DNA of 64,000 nt. Origin: Diplolepis rosae (Eukaryota > Arthropoda > Insecta > Hymenoptera > Diplolepididae). A program made the translations under genes and the position numbers. Location of the stretch: the NCBI GenBank assembly GCA_030998225.1, contig JAPYXD010000727.1:6882001-6946000 (forward strand). The letters run 5' to 3'. A model generated the notes under the pieces. That model saw only the letters and a list, made by a program, of their open reading frames with translations, had not been told where the DNA came from and searched no databases. Positions 23,766 through 36,092 of the stretch are shown here, in pieces; within the stretch, counting starts at the first letter, position 1, and each line of letters starts with the position of its first letter.

Positions 23766-24298
23766 GTATTGTTTTAATAATACTGTTACTAAAATTTTGT
23801 TAAACTGAATTTCTAAAAAATTAAAATTTTGAAAATTTAGATACATATTTTTTCCAATTTCAATTGATTTTGTAAAAAAGATGTTTAAAATCTACTTTTT
23901 AAAATGTTTAATCAATAATACCTTTAACTAAAATAAAATATTTTCTTAAAATTACGAAATTTGTTTACGATACAAAAAAATAACAGCTACCGAATCATTC
24001 AAATTTGCATAACTAGCGATTTTAATAAGTTGGAAAAATTTGCGGTTTCTATTCTTCCCAGAACGATATGTGAATTTTCAACCTCGATTTTTGCTAAAAA
24101 TCCAACTTTTCCCACTTATTAAAATCTCAAACATCTGAACTACTACGCCGATCTGAAAACTTTACAGTAAAAAGTTGTAGAGGATTCAGCTGCCTTCAAT
24201 TTAAGTTCTTGTTTAGGCAAATCGGTCAATTGGAACTCAAGATATACTCAAAAACGTCAGAACAACTCTGAAAATTGAAAAAAAAAATTTCGAACATT
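23766..24298. other. Intergenic, no gene seen
   Basis: AT-rich; 24000-24290 is slightly more complex in composition but shows no coding frame or repeat boundary. Confidence 0.45.
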
Positions 24299-24570
24299 CT
24301 CTCTATATCTGAATCAGTCAAAATCTACTGATTATCAGTGAAATATGACTGATTCAAATACATAAAAAGAGGTTACTGTAAATCAGTCAAATTTCACTGA
24401 TTACTCCAGTGAAAATATATTGATTTAAGAGTGAAAAATATTTTTTCATTGATTCAATCAGTCAAAATGAACTGATTTGACAGTGAAAAATATTTTTGCA
24501 GTGATGAATCAGTGAAAATATGAATTACTGGTTCAATCAGTAAAAATTCGACTGATTCAGATTTAGAGAG
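24299..24570. mobile_element. CTCTCTAAATC MITE (family A), copy 5
   Basis: Ends CTCTCTATATCTGAATCAG and CTGATTCAGATTTAGAGAG; about 272 bp, palindromic, non-coding. Confidence 0.85.
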
Positions 24571-24856
24571 TTGATATCTCGAAAATGATTCTAGAAAAAA
24601 AAATTTGAGTTTGACTTTCATGTTTAGTGGGCCAAAATACATGAAAAAAACATATTAAGATGTGGTGGGCAGGAGTTTTTTTTAATTTTGTAAACTAGTG
24701 TTATTAAAAACATTTAAACTTGAATTTTCTTATTTCAAAGATTATAAGAATTTAGAATAACTGGAATGATTTAATTAAATTACAATTCCAAAAAAACTAG
24801 AACTTTTTTGATAATTTTTTGAATTTAAAAAAACGAAGTTGGCTTAAATTGTCCAT

Positions 24857-25220
24857 ATGGCATTTCACTTTCGCCTTGATCAAACGAAAGCAGTCACGGC
24901 TGTTCGCCAGTTACAGTCTTTTTTGATGGGTGTGGTGTGCACTCACCTTCGAAAACGACCCTGATCAGTCCTCCGGTTCCGGATTCGTCGGCACTACTCA
25001 AAATTCTTCCAGCAGACCCGAAGAAATACCTGCAGGCCATATTTAAATATAGTTACTTTATCATTGCTCTATATTCCTCATTAGCTAAGACTCTTGGGAA
25101 TTCTTTTTTTCAGTTATACTCCATGCAATGAATCTTAGCAGACGAGGATTTAACGCAGATCGAATTCCCAACAAACTTGTCCAGGTGCAAAAAGAGGAGT
25201 CATTCGATATTGAAACATAA
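24857..25220. other. Island of coding-like fragments, possible decayed gene
   Basis: Three exon-like pieces lie in a GC-richer island. Plus strand 24857-24964: 35 codons starting MAFHFRLDQTKAV. Minus strand about 24951-25033: an 83-nt segment bounded by CTGCAG and GTGAGTG with an open frame (YFFGSAGRILSSADESGTGG). Plus strand 25114-25220: acceptor TTTTTTTCAG, then 34 codons ending in a stop (RRGFNADRIPNKLVQVQKEE). Because they lie on opposite strands they cannot all belong to one gene. I do not recognise any of them. Either unrelated chance frames or a rearranged gene relic. Confidence 0.3.
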
Positions 25221-25933
25221 GTAATTACATTGCAATTTATGTTGCATTTGTGAAATTCTATATTGTGTTTTGAAATAATTATTGTCCCACTAAAAATAAA
25301 ATTCTCTCCATTTAGAATTTTTACATTATCATCATAAATGAGAATGTATAAAAATAGGAGCATTTTTTGTGTTTTTTGAAAATCCAAAATTCTAATACTG
25401 GTTTCTGATAGTTCCCATAAATCTCTACTAATTATCTCCATAACATTTTTCGATTAAACTAAAATTAGAAAAGTTACAGTATTAAAACTTGAAAAAAGTC
25501 AATATCTAAATTCCATTTTTCAGTTACATTATACGAAATACGAAAAAAAGTTATGATACAAAATTGTTTACTAGATAAAGATCTACAAGTTTGAAACGCA
25601 ACATTTTTTCATAAGATGTATATTTTTCTTTTCAATTTAAAAAAATACTATTGGAAATCCAATAATCCATTTTTTAACAATAATATTTCAAACTCAACTA
25701 ATTAATTTAAAAATAATATGTGAAATACAAAAAAAACGTCAGTTTGCAAAATTATTCGTTTCAATAAGATCTGCAAATTTTGTCTGACATACGAAAAAAA
25801 AGTTGAGACGGAAAATTATCTGCCTGAATGAGGCCGACAAATTCTCAGTAGAACAGTTTTTGACAAGATGTATGATTTATGTTTTGATTTCAATTATTGA
25901 AAATAAAAAATTCCATTTTTTGAGTCGATTTCA

Positions 25934-26105
25934 TTCATAAACAAAATTTTTTCTACAGAAAGTGTTTTTTACAGTAATTATAAAAATCTGTTTTAATTAG
26001 AAACCAAAATCGGAAACTATTTTCCGAATTTTGGTTCCCGATTAAACTATATCTTTGTATTTTCTGTAAAAAGCACTATCTGTAGAAAAAAATTTTGTGT
26101 ATAAA
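25934..26105. mobile_element. Foldback element nested in copy C
   Basis: ACAAAATTTTTTCTACAGAA at the left is mirrored by CTGTAGAAAAAAATTTTGTG at the right; TTTTTTACAG / CTGTAAAAAG also pair. About 170 bp, non-coding. Confidence 0.65.
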
Positions 26106-26108
26106 TGC

Positions 26109-26355
26109 ACTGCGAAAAAAGATTTGATTGAATCAAAGAAAAAAACTTATTGGAACGACTTTCTTTGATTTAAAGAAATTATTTGTTTAAATGAAATAAA
26201 ATTTGTTTGATTCAAACAAAATATCTTCGAACCAAATAAATATTTGTTTGAATCAAACAAATTTTGTTTCATTTAAACAAATCATTTCTTTAAATCAAAG
26301 AAAGTCGTTCAAACAAATTATTTTCTCTGATTCAATCAAATCTTTTTTCTCAGTG
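26109..26355. mobile_element. Palindromic MITE related to the 12.7-13.7 kb array
   Basis: Ends CACTGCGAAAAAAGATTTGA and, on the other strand, CACTGAGAAAAAAGATTTGA; the arms pair through ATTGAATCA, AACAAATTATT and TTTCATTTAAACAAAT. Length 247 bp, non-coding. Confidence 0.8.
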
Positions 26356-26746
26356 TGAAACCGACTACATTTTTCAATTTTAATTGATTTTCAACCAAAA
26401 TATGTAAGATACAAAATAAGCGTTGAAATAAACAATCGTTTGCTTAAAAACAGTCAATGAATCTTTTTCCTTTTTAAGAGATTTGGAAGAAAATAAATTA
26501 TCTTAATCATGTAATTTATTAAAAAGTTACTGAAATGTATATACAGAAAATCGAGCGCGAAGCTCGTGTGTCATGACGAGAATGTGTTCCTTAAGGCTGA
26601 AAGAGCCTTAAGTAAATTGAATTTCCTTTTTCATTTGAAATAAAAAAATTTATTAACTTTGTGAAAATGAAATTCACATCTACATTATTAAAAAATTGAC
26701 TTGCAAAAGTAATTAAATTTAATCTAAATTCGAGGAATAATCACTA

Positions 26747-26966
26747 CTCTTTAAATTTGAATCAGTAAAAATCTACTGATTATCAGTGAAATTTGACTTA
26801 TTCAAATAGCTAAAAACAGGTTACTGTAAATCAGTCAAATTTCACTGATTATTTCAGTGAAAATTAACTGATTTAACAGTGAAAAATATTTTTTCACTGA
26901 TGAATCAGTGAAAAAGCCAATCACTGATTCAATCAGTGAAAATTTGACTGATTCAGATTTAGAGAG
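26747..26966. mobile_element. CTCTCTAAATC MITE (family A), copy 6
   Basis: Ends CTCTTTAAATTTGAATCAG and GATTCAGATTTAGAGAG, flanked on both sides by TA. About 220 bp. Confidence 0.85.
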
Positions 26967-27181
26967 TAGATATTATTGTAAGGACGTTTCATTGTCTATG
27001 GGTTTGCCAACCTCATCAAACTTCATTAAATTTAAAAAAATTTACTAAAATCATGGTTTTTACCACTATTTTTATATCTATTCGACATTTATCATCATAC
27101 CTTAACTTACATTAATAAAGGTAAATTTTGATATTTTTATGGATCCTTTAACAAAAAGTTTTTTTGCATGACAATTTTATA

Positions 27182-27690
27182 CGTTTTTAGCGAAAACTAG
27201 TTTTTTAGACAAAATAGTTTGTTTATTTATTTACTAATATCTCTGAATTATATGGAAAATAGTATATAACAGATATCCCTATAAAAACACAATATATATT
27301 GCCTTTATGTATATACATACATGATTTAGTAAATATTTATTTATATTATAAATTATATTAATATTTTAGAATAATTTTATTTATTTTTGTATTTTATTTG
27401 TAACTTTAATTCAGTCATGTTATCTTATTTTCCATATTCAAAAAGTTGTTATACATTGTAAGGGACAAAATAAAAAAAGAATCATGAAAATTAGTTAAAA
27501 ACCAAAAAAAGTTATTTAAAGTAAAAAAATGTCAAAAAAATGGCCCAAAAACTCAACATTTTTAATTTAACAACACACAAAAGTGCTGGAATTTTTAAAA
27601 TCCCCCAAAACCGTTCTAAATAAAGATACTAAACATTAAAAAAATTTTATGGAATGTCTAAATCCATGAAATAAAAATATTATCCTCTTC
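27182..27690 (+). repeat. AT-rich dispersed repeat family G, copy 2
   Basis: Direct relative of 7922-8405 (CGTTTTTAGCGAAAACTAG, AACATTTTTAATTTAACAAC, CTAAATAAAGATACTAAACA). Non-coding; lies between two family-A MITEs. Confidence 0.6.
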
Positions 27691-27724
27691 GATCGCAAAC
27701 CTACCTTTTTTATAATATTAACTA

Positions 27725-27996
27725 CTCTTTAAATCTGAATCAGTCAAATTTGACTAGTTATTAGTGAAATTTGACTGATTCAAATAGCTAAAAAGAGGTT
27801 ACTGTAAATCAGTCAAATTCCACTGATTACTTTAGTAAAATTTAACTGATTCAAAAGTAAAAAATATTTTTTCACTGACTAATAAGTGGAAATTAACTGA
27901 TTTAACAGTGAAATATATCGTTTACACTAGTGAATCAGTGAAAAGGCAAATCACTGATTCAATCAGTAAAAATTTGACTGATTTAGATTTAGAGAG
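27725..27996. mobile_element. CTCTCTAAATC MITE (family A), copy 7
   Basis: Ends CTCTTTAAATCTGAATCAG and GATTTAGATTTAGAGAG with TA on both sides; about 270 bp. Confidence 0.85.
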
Positions 27997-28646
27997 TATG
28001 GACGGTGACACTACCAATTCTTTAATCACTAGATATATTCCTAAATGGCCGTGAATTTTTCAAGTTCATATAATAGAAAAACTGAGAGTATGAAATCAAT
28101 GAACTGGAACACGACCGCGAAGGACGAATTCCATTGCTCACGTCTTGAGGAGAAAAATACTAGAAAGCAAATTGATGAAATTAAAGTGTTGTAATTCATG
28201 AAATTATTTTCACAGAAATTGATTTGTGCATGTGCGATCTGAATAATCCGCGTATTTAAAATTTAGGATTATATAGAATAGTATCTTCGTAAATTTGGTT
28301 TTTTCTGGTCTGGTTCATTCTCAAATAGTTTTTGTTTCAGGCGCCAAACAAAAAATACTGCTTAATGATTCGAAAAATATTATATTTTTTGGTTTTTCTT
28401 AAAAGAAACTAGACTTTTGAATAAATTTATAAACACCTAATTAAAATAAAATCGGTAAGAAAAAGCATTAAAATAAAAATATTTTTTAGTTTTATGATTG
28501 AAAATAGTTTACAAAATTTATGGAAAAGTAAATAATTGTAATTACTAATGACGTTTTCATTAATATTTTTAGCTAAAAATAATTCTTTCACTATTCGTAA
28601 ATTTTAGTAACAAGAAGTGGCGTTTCACTGAAAAACAGTGGAATAT
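27997..28646. other. Intergenic, no gene seen
   Basis: AT-rich unique-looking sequence with only short frames. Confidence 0.45.
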
Positions 28647-29214
28647 GGTATCGGATAGGAATTCATTCCGAGCCAATCAGAACTATTCCGATTCTTTCCG
28701 ATATCTGTATCCAAGCCAATGCGAATTATTCCGAACCAATTCGAAAAACGTTTTGTATCTCGTTTAATAAAAAACGGTAAAAAATCGATCCGACCTAATC
28801 CGAGTTAATCCGAGGCAACAATCCAAATGAATCCGAACCAACCCGAATCCAAGTTTTCAATCCAAATCAATCAGAATCAATCCGAGCTCGGATTGATCCA
28901 AACCGAATTTTTAATCAAAATCAATCCGAATGAATCCGAGGAAGGATAATTCAGATTAATTCTGATTGAAAATTCGATTTCGATCAGTCTGAGCTCGGAT
29001 TGATTCGGATTGAAAATTTGGGTTCGAATTCATTCGGATAGTTGACTCGGATTAAATCAGATTAGGTCGGATCGATTTGTTACCGTTTTTCATCAAACGA
29101 GTTACAAAACGTCTTTCGGATAGGTTCGGAATGATTCGCATTGGCTCGGATACAGATATCGGAATAAATCGGAATAGTTCTGATTGGCTCGGAATCAATT
29201 CCTATCCGATACTT
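28647..29214. mobile_element. CCGA-dense palindromic element (family B), copy 2
   Basis: Ends GTATCGGATAGGAATTCATT and, on the other strand, AGTATCGGATAGGAATTGAT; the longest of three copies (568 bp). The interior repeats variants of AATCCGAACCAACCCGAA. Confidence 0.85.
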
Positions 29215-29640
29215 TCGCCAGCGAAGTTTATTAGTAAAATTCAACAGGTAGAACAATTTTAACTGATCTACTTCTGTGGCAATTTTACTAATTTTCCGTG
29301 AAAGACCACTGCTTGTCAGTGAAATTCCAACTGAAGCGAAAGAGTAACCCTTTTCCAGCTATTATATCAGTGAAATCTCACTGATTAGAATTTAGTGAGT
29401 ATATATTTATATTTTTTTATATTCGTAAAACTGAAATACAATTTGAATTAATCTCATAATGACTGAATTAAATTTGAGGGAAAATATCAATTGGAATTGA
29501 AAAAACTGAGTAATAAATTGATAATAATTTAAAAAAAATATTCAATCGTAGAAGCACTTTTATTCAATGATATGCATCAGAAGATTTAGCTTAAGTGAAT
29601 TCTAGTCACGTTGTCGTTCAGTAGAGACAGTCACATAAAA

Positions 29641-29802
29641 TCAGACACTACTTGGGAAGGCGTGCATTAGTTTTGCTTCGAGATTCTTCTGGTAATCTTC
29701 CGTCTCACCATCGCTTCGACGTAACAAAATCCAGCACATTTCCATGTTATAAATTTCCTCGCTCTTCTGCGGAAATACCTTGGATCTCGTAACATACCCG
29801 AT
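29641..29802 (-). other. Possible orphan terminal coding exon, 53 codons
   Basis: On the minus strand, after an AG at 29803-29804 (TTCAGTAG), a frame of 53 codons runs to a TGA: it starts IGYVTRSKVF and ends KLMHAFPSSV. The segment is GC-richer than its flanks, which is the main reason for noting it. No upstream exon was found and I do not recognise the protein. It may be a gene remnant or chance. Confidence 0.25.
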
Positions 29803-30062
29803 CTACTGAATATTTATCAAGAGAAATGTTGACCACACTTGAATTGCAATTCTTGTGCATTCGTTGCTCTGAAATTCTCTATAAACAGACCAAAGAATTG
29901 AATTAAAATTGAATAAATATAAATTTTTATTCATTTTTGTCAGTGAAATTATGAAAATTTTGTTTCAAAAAGTAAAACGGAAATAATATATTTTTTTTAA
30001 CCTGAATCTTTGAAATTATTTCAAATGCATAAAATTTATTTTAAGGCCATGGGCTCCCGGGC

Positions 30063-30500
30063 GAAAGTATTCGATTGAAATTTATTCCGACGTCAATCAG
30101 AACTATTCCGATTCATTCCGATACCTGTATCCGAGCCAATGCGAATAATTCCAAACTAATCCGAAAAACGTTTTGTATTTCGTTTGATGAAAAACGGTCA
30201 ATAATCAATCCGACTTAATCCCATTAATTCCGAGACATCAATTCGAATGAATCCGAACCAATCCGAAACCAAGTTTTTAATCCAGATCAATCAGAATCAA
30301 TCCGAATGAAACTTGGTTTCAGATTGGTTCGGATTCATTCGGATTGATGTTTCGGAATTAATCGAATTAAGTTGGATTGATTTTTGACCGTTTTTCATCA
30401 AACGAGATAGATTCAGAATTATTCGCATTGGCTCGGATACAGATATCGGAATAAATCGGAAAATTTCTGATTGACTCGGAATGAATTTCAATCCGATACC
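30063..30500. mobile_element. CCGA-dense palindromic element (family B), copy 3
   Basis: Left end GAAAGTATTCGATTG, right end CAATCCGATACC; the interior is like the other two copies but more diverged. Confidence 0.8.
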
Positions 30501-31088
30501 ACCAAAAAGTGAAAAAAAATTGACATTTGCAAAAATCGTAATGAAAAAGTGAAAAATGTATTTTTTGGCCCTAAAATTAACACTTTTTTATTTAAATAAA
30601 ATCGTAAAAAAAAATTTCTTTAGTTTCAAGTGGTTTACCCAGTAACTATTAGTATAATCTTCTACAAAATTTTTTGTTTTTCGGTTTCAGACCATTTTTT
30701 GGAAAATTATCATGCCTGCCGTTTTGCTTATCACAAAGCGGAGATGGTTGGATATCTGCCTTTATAAAACCAATCTTTGTTGCTCTCCGGGTCTGCAAAA
30801 TTTTTTTGTGTATAATATAAGAAATTGTGAGGCTATAAGTAAATACACTCTTACAATACATAAATAAATTTTTTTAAATTTATTTAAGACACTTTTTATA
30901 GATGAAAATTGTGGTGAATCATTGGTCCTCAAAAAGTAGATGGGTGTGCGCTCTTGATGAAATCTCGGAGATGGATTGTCTGAAACAAAAAAATCAAACG
31001 GTTTTAGATTCAGTATGTTAATGGCTATAGCGCAAATTATACGATTTTTTATTTTTTTTAAAATTACAAAATGGCTTACATTTTCCAA
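30501..31088. other. Intergenic, no gene seen
   Basis: AT-rich; open frames on the minus strand at 30649-31088 show no family resemblance and are probably within transposon debris. Confidence 0.4.
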
Positions 31089-31460
31089 AAAGAAAAAAAC
31101 GTGTTTTTTTCACCATTTTTTGCACAAAAAAAATAGTTAAAATCAAAATTTAAAAAAGTCCTCGATATGCACTATAGCTATAGTTGTAAAGAATATGTGG
31201 TTAAAATTTTTATAAGGATCGATTCATTAGTTTCGGAGATTATACCAACAAGGCGTCGAAAAACGTTGTTTTGAGAAAAACCCGTTTAAACTTTTTTTTA
31301 ATGAAAAATCGTGAAAAAACTTACTTGCGCTTCATCAGCGATGCCTGCACCATATAGTGTGCATTCTGCTGCTTTATAATACTCATTTTCATCCATAATA
31401 GCCTATCTTCGTTGAGTTTTGGCCTCTTAGGAATTGGTAATTTGGGTCACCCATAGCAAA
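31089..31460 (+). repeat. Dispersed repeat family J, copy 1
   Basis: About 370 bp closely similar, same orientation, to 44115-44490; both contain CTATAGCTATAGTTGTAAAG, ACAAGGCGTCGAAAAACGTT and TTGGCCTCTT or its near match. No coding frame kept in both copies. Confidence 0.75.
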
Positions 31461-32534
31461 ACTTTAAACGCGTTTTCCCGAAAACCATGTTTTTAAAACG
31501 GTGTCCCTAGTTGAAAAAAAACCGCTTGATTGATTGTCCTGAAATTTTTACCAGATATTTAAAACACTTTGGTCTAGTCCCTGACGTTCTCCTTTTTTCC
31601 AAAAAAAAATTTTATCAACAATTTAAAGAAAAAAATAACTTGCAAAAAATTGACTTTTTTAGTTTTTTATGTTATTGCTAAAAAAAATTTGTTTGAAGAA
31701 AACAAAAACGTCAGGGACAAGTAAACGCAATTACGAAACTAATTTATTATTACTTTTTGGTTGTAGGATCACTTCCTGAGTCTGTATCAGGGACACCGTT
31801 CACCTTTGCCCCGAGCGCAGACTCGAATTCGCGCACCTATATTTTTTAACTGGGCCGTAATTTCACACTAGACATTTTTTTTATTTCATTGTAGTAATAA
31901 AATACTACAAACATCTAAATTTTGGTGTTTTTGTCAGTTATAGTTTTTTTTTAATCTACGCTCAAAGAAAAGATAAGATTTTGGCCGTTTCCACCTTGTG
32001 ACTTGGTTTTCAGGACAAAATTCAACATTTTTTTTCTATAGAATGGCATAAGGTATCACAATGATTTTTTTTGCATGTTGTTCGTTTATTCCTTAAGATA
32101 AAAAATATATTCACATGAAAAGTTCTAAAAAAATTTTCGCGGTATAGTCGTCCTCGAATGTTACCTTGTCGGAAAGTTGGAGCCAAAATGTGACCATGAT
32201 TATAGCATCCCAGGTGGACTGAAACAAAAAAGAGCAACACAGTTTTAGTCAGTAGCGTGTTGGCTTTCGTTCGGGATATAAATTTCCAAAATTTTGAAAT
32301 GAAGCGAAATGGCACCTATTTGTAAAATAATGAATTTTTTGGCCTATTTTCGATAGTTCATTTAGTTATAAAAGTGCGAAAAATGAAAATAAAATAAATC
32401 TAGCATTCCGAACAGAAAAGGCATATTCAATGAATATTCAGTCCAAAAATCAGCTTGATTCACCAAATACTTTTCTTGTAATCGTAGTCACAGTTTTGGA
32501 AAAAATAGTTTTGAGAAAAACGCGTTTAAAGTTT
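31461..32534. other. Transposon-like debris, no gene seen
   Basis: Contains several short motifs shared with other repeats (GAAAAACGCGTTTAAAGTTT near 32515 and 10960) but no coherent element or gene. Confidence 0.4.
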
Positions 32535-32925
32535 AAGGTAGTTCGTTCACGAAAATTAGACCTCAGGCAAAAATAGACAATTTTTCTTTCAAGAATAGCA
32601 ATATTAATATTAAATATTAATTAATAAATTTTATTTTTGCCCAAACTTATTTTCTTAGCGCTTCGAGCCAAATTTTTAAAAATGATGCGATTCTAATAAA
32701 TCACGGTTCATTTTTTTAGGAAAAAGATTCTCTACAACATGACCATTTTCTATTTTCAAAATTAAATTAATTATTATCAAATACAGCAATTTGTTTATAA
32801 AAATTTTGTTTTGAAAAATTGTTTTTTTATAATTTCAGCCATTAAAGAATTCATTTTCAAAGATTGGAAACGGTCAAGTTTTAGAGAATCTTTTTCCTAA
32901 AAAAATGAACCGTGATTCATAAATT
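32535..32925. mobile_element. Element family F, copy 2, one-sided
   Basis: Left end AAGGTAGTTCGTTCACGAAA as in 1782-2443, including GACCTCAGGCAAAAATAGA and ATGAACCGTGATT. The right inverted end is absent. Confidence 0.7.
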
Positions 32926-33199
32926 CGAAAAGTGCACAGAAAAAAATTCGATTTTTCGGAACGCACAAGGTAGAAGTCCCCCTTAAGGTATTTCTATGAT
33001 ATTCAAAATTTCTGGCTGGAATTTCGAGACGTGATAAATGAAATACAAATAGGGATCTGTAGACTTTTAATGGTTTTAGAAAATTGAGAAATTTAATGTC
33101 CCTTTTACCGCCAATAATGTTTTTTATCGTTCAAAATCAACCAAAGTTTATAGAAATAGAAAAATATTAAGGGCGAACTCGAATACTTTCTCGATCACG

Positions 33200-33530
33200 T
33201 GACTTGCTCGATACATGTCCCTAAATCGTTTTCATCAAGTATTTTATATTGTTATTTGTCAATAATGAAATTTTACTATTGATATTTTCAGAGTCGTAGT
33301 TCTGAACGTTTCTCAAATTATGTTTTAGTGGCTCATATTTTTCATTGTATATATTAAGGGCTTCTCGGTGAACTGCGTTGTTTATTATGGTTCTTAAATC
33401 TTGAGGTGTTTGCTATGTAACTGTATGCCATAAAGGAGCACCATAAAGAAGACCAGAAAACCAGGCTTCATGTTAATAGCATACTACGTAGGCGTATATC
33501 TTAGTGCACGCACTACCCGATCGAGTAAAG
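33200..33530 (-). pseudogene. Degenerate coding remnant, possibly retroelement-derived
   Basis: On the minus strand a frame with one internal stop gives AWFSGLLYGAPLWHTVT followed by a stop, then QTPQDLRTIINNAVHREALN and NIYNEKYEPLKH. The LLYGAPLW motif recalls the region after the catalytic site in non-LTR reverse transcriptases, but the YxDD site is not present and the rest does not match clearly. Treated as an uncertain relic. Confidence 0.3.
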
Positions 33531-36092
33531 TTTTACTAGAATCTTCTTCTCTAAAAATGTATTTTTTCATTTCATTTCTCATCTTTTTAACACAATTTTA
33601 ATTTTTCCTGTAGATATATTTCTCTTCTAGAACAGAATAATTACATGCAAGAGAATTATTAGAAAACTTCCATGTTGCGAAAACAAATTTCTATAGATAT
33701 ATTTTCCATGAAACTAATTATTTCCTATAAAATAATATAAAAAAGTATAGGGAAATTCATACACGTTTCTTCACCTTCTAAAAAATTTATAAAAACTAAA
33801 AGTTAGGAAAATTTCCGAATTTACATATTGTTCGGGTGCAATTTCGAATTTCTTTGATGTGGAAAATGAAAAAGGGAAAATTGTTTTAATTAATATCAAT
33901 TATTGTTGGTAAAAGCTTCATGTATTTTACTTTGCTTGAAAAATATCGAAAAACTAAAGAATATTAATTAATTACTACTCATTTTGTCGGTTAAAGAATT
34001 TTATACTCCATCCAACACCAGACGTTTAAAATAAATATTTTTCATCTATGAAACCTGTTTTAAATAGATTTTCTACAAAACAGTTTTCATAAATGAATCG
34101 ACAATTTTTGAATTCGATTATTGTTCTAACAAATCTGATTGAATGTTGAAAAAAATGATGTAGCTAACAAAATGTAAACCTAAACGCTTGCCCTTAACTT
34201 ATATACTTAAATTTTAATATGTTTTAGCAACAGAATCGAAGCAATTGTGAAAATTATTGCTAAGCCAATGTGTTGTTAAAATTATAATTAAATTTAAACA
34301 TTGATAATTAATATTAATCTGGGCCTATTATTTCACCTTATTTGTATTATTAATATTTCCAATATCTAAAATATAAAGATGCTATAATCAAAGGAAAGCT
34401 TGCATATTTAAAAATTAAACAATTTGTATTATATCTTATTTTAATTCATCATAAAATGCAAAAAAATTAATTCTTCAATAGGAATGTGTTTAAAAATCAT
34501 TACAATAAAATAAAATAATCTAAAAGTTATGAATTTCCTTAATTTGATAAGAAAAAGATACAATTATCATGATATTGTCGGTTATTGCGAATTATTGTCT
34601 TTTAAGGGGGGAATCGTTTTTTTTAAGTGCGCTTTTTTAAGAATTTTTTTCTGGCGAAGTATGATAGGTATTTCCAAAATTTATTTGGCATTATAAAGAG
34701 GATATATTTTACAACTATGATTTTTTTTAAGGTTTTATCATGTATGTTGTTGATAAAAATATTCATCGATATGTACATGAAACTCAGTGACTTAAACAGT
34801 GAAACAAATTTTTGGTTTTTATTTTAATGTATACTTCACACCTTGACGTAAAGAAAATCCCAAATTCATGGAAATTGGAAAAATCATGAACATTAATAAC
34901 AAAAATCACGATTTCGACTGATTTTTCGCAGCTTCGACTAATCTTATAAATTATTTGTTTATAAAAATTCGTTATTTTGTAGAATATTAAAAACTATTCT
35001 AATATGAACCTCGGAAATTAATAAAAAAATAATTATTGTATTGTAATAAAGGCATGACAATCAACAAAATTCTTTTAAAAATTGAACTTTTTACTTCCAA
35101 ACATGACAAGATTGGTAAATTTTTGTTTTATCTTAAGTTTCTTAGGTTCATCAACAGTAGAAAGTCCTGCTGATTAAGAAACTTCCATTTCACATTTTAC
35201 AGTTCCAGATGAAAACTTCAGACCACATTACACCCGCTAATTGGACTCTCCCGTGGCGACCTCTTTCATTAAATCCCACATAAAGTCGCCATTTTGTAAC
35301 ATTTCCATTAAAATTTGTTTCTTTTTCAAGTTCAGGCATTTCAGAAAATGTATGCAAAAGACCATTACCCTGTCTTTTATTTTTCTCCCCCAAAAAAAGT
35401 TGGCAAAAACGACCTTTTTTTGGCTCTCTCAACTATAAGGTCCCCTTAATGTAAAAATACAATTTCAGTATTTATTTTTCTTTCAAATTTTATATTGAAG
35501 TAATATATTATATTTTATCACAGAAAAAAAAAAGTTCATGAAATTTTCATTAACTCGTCAACCACTTTTGGATAGGCCAGAAAGTCTTTTAAAATTTAGA
35601 ATTGTCAACATTTGAAAATTGGATATACATACAATTCTTTATAAAGTATAAAACATTCAAGAAATAATCCTGAAGTGTTCATTAAATTTCTGAGAACGTA
35701 GTAATAGAATTTGTATAACAATCTTGTATGAAAGTTTCGAAGATAGTTCAAGACACTTTCGTTGACTCTCGAAGGAAATTTGACGGCAGGTTTCTAGAGT
35801 TTTTATAATACTCGCAAACTAAAGTTTCGAAGCCAGTTCAAGAAACTTTCATTAACTGTTCATGAAAATTCAGCGAACTTGCGTTTCCTAGAAGAAAAAT
35901 TTACGTGGATTATTTCCTAACAGTTTTATTTATTACTTAAACTTTATTTTATTTTATTTATGAACAATCATTCACAACCAAACTCATATTCACTACATAT
36001 ACATGTCATCGTACGCATTTATAACGCTTCTTAAAAATTATATCCGCCACTGCGGGATTCGAAAGCCTAACCTAACGTATAACGCATTATAT
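33531..36092. other. Long AT-rich intergenic stretch, no gene seen
   Basis: No splice-bounded exon or family-like protein. Around 35190-35450 a moderately GC-richer block ends in a GGTCCCCTTAA motif like the TTAA-type elements, and is probably part of one. Confidence 0.45.

Larger units (their letters stand above)
25300..26690 (+). repeat. Copy C of the 39.4-41.0 kb element, interrupted
   Basis: Begins TTTTACATTATCATCATAAA, contains the diverged 150-bp tandem units and ends with AATCGAGCGCGAAGC, ATGACGAGAATGTG and CCTTAAGTAAATTGAA as in copies at 2535 and 39389. Its middle, about 25934-26355, is replaced by two foldback elements, and the CpG-rich half seen in the other copies is missing. Confidence 0.65.

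Noticed and set aside
25085..25441. 118-codon minus-strand frame
   Set aside because: Runs from the coding-like island into a repeat copy; antisense to the better supported plus-strand terminal frame and without sensible codon use.
32022..32315. 97-codon minus-strand frame
   Set aside because: No family resemblance, low-complexity AT-driven composition, in transposon debris.
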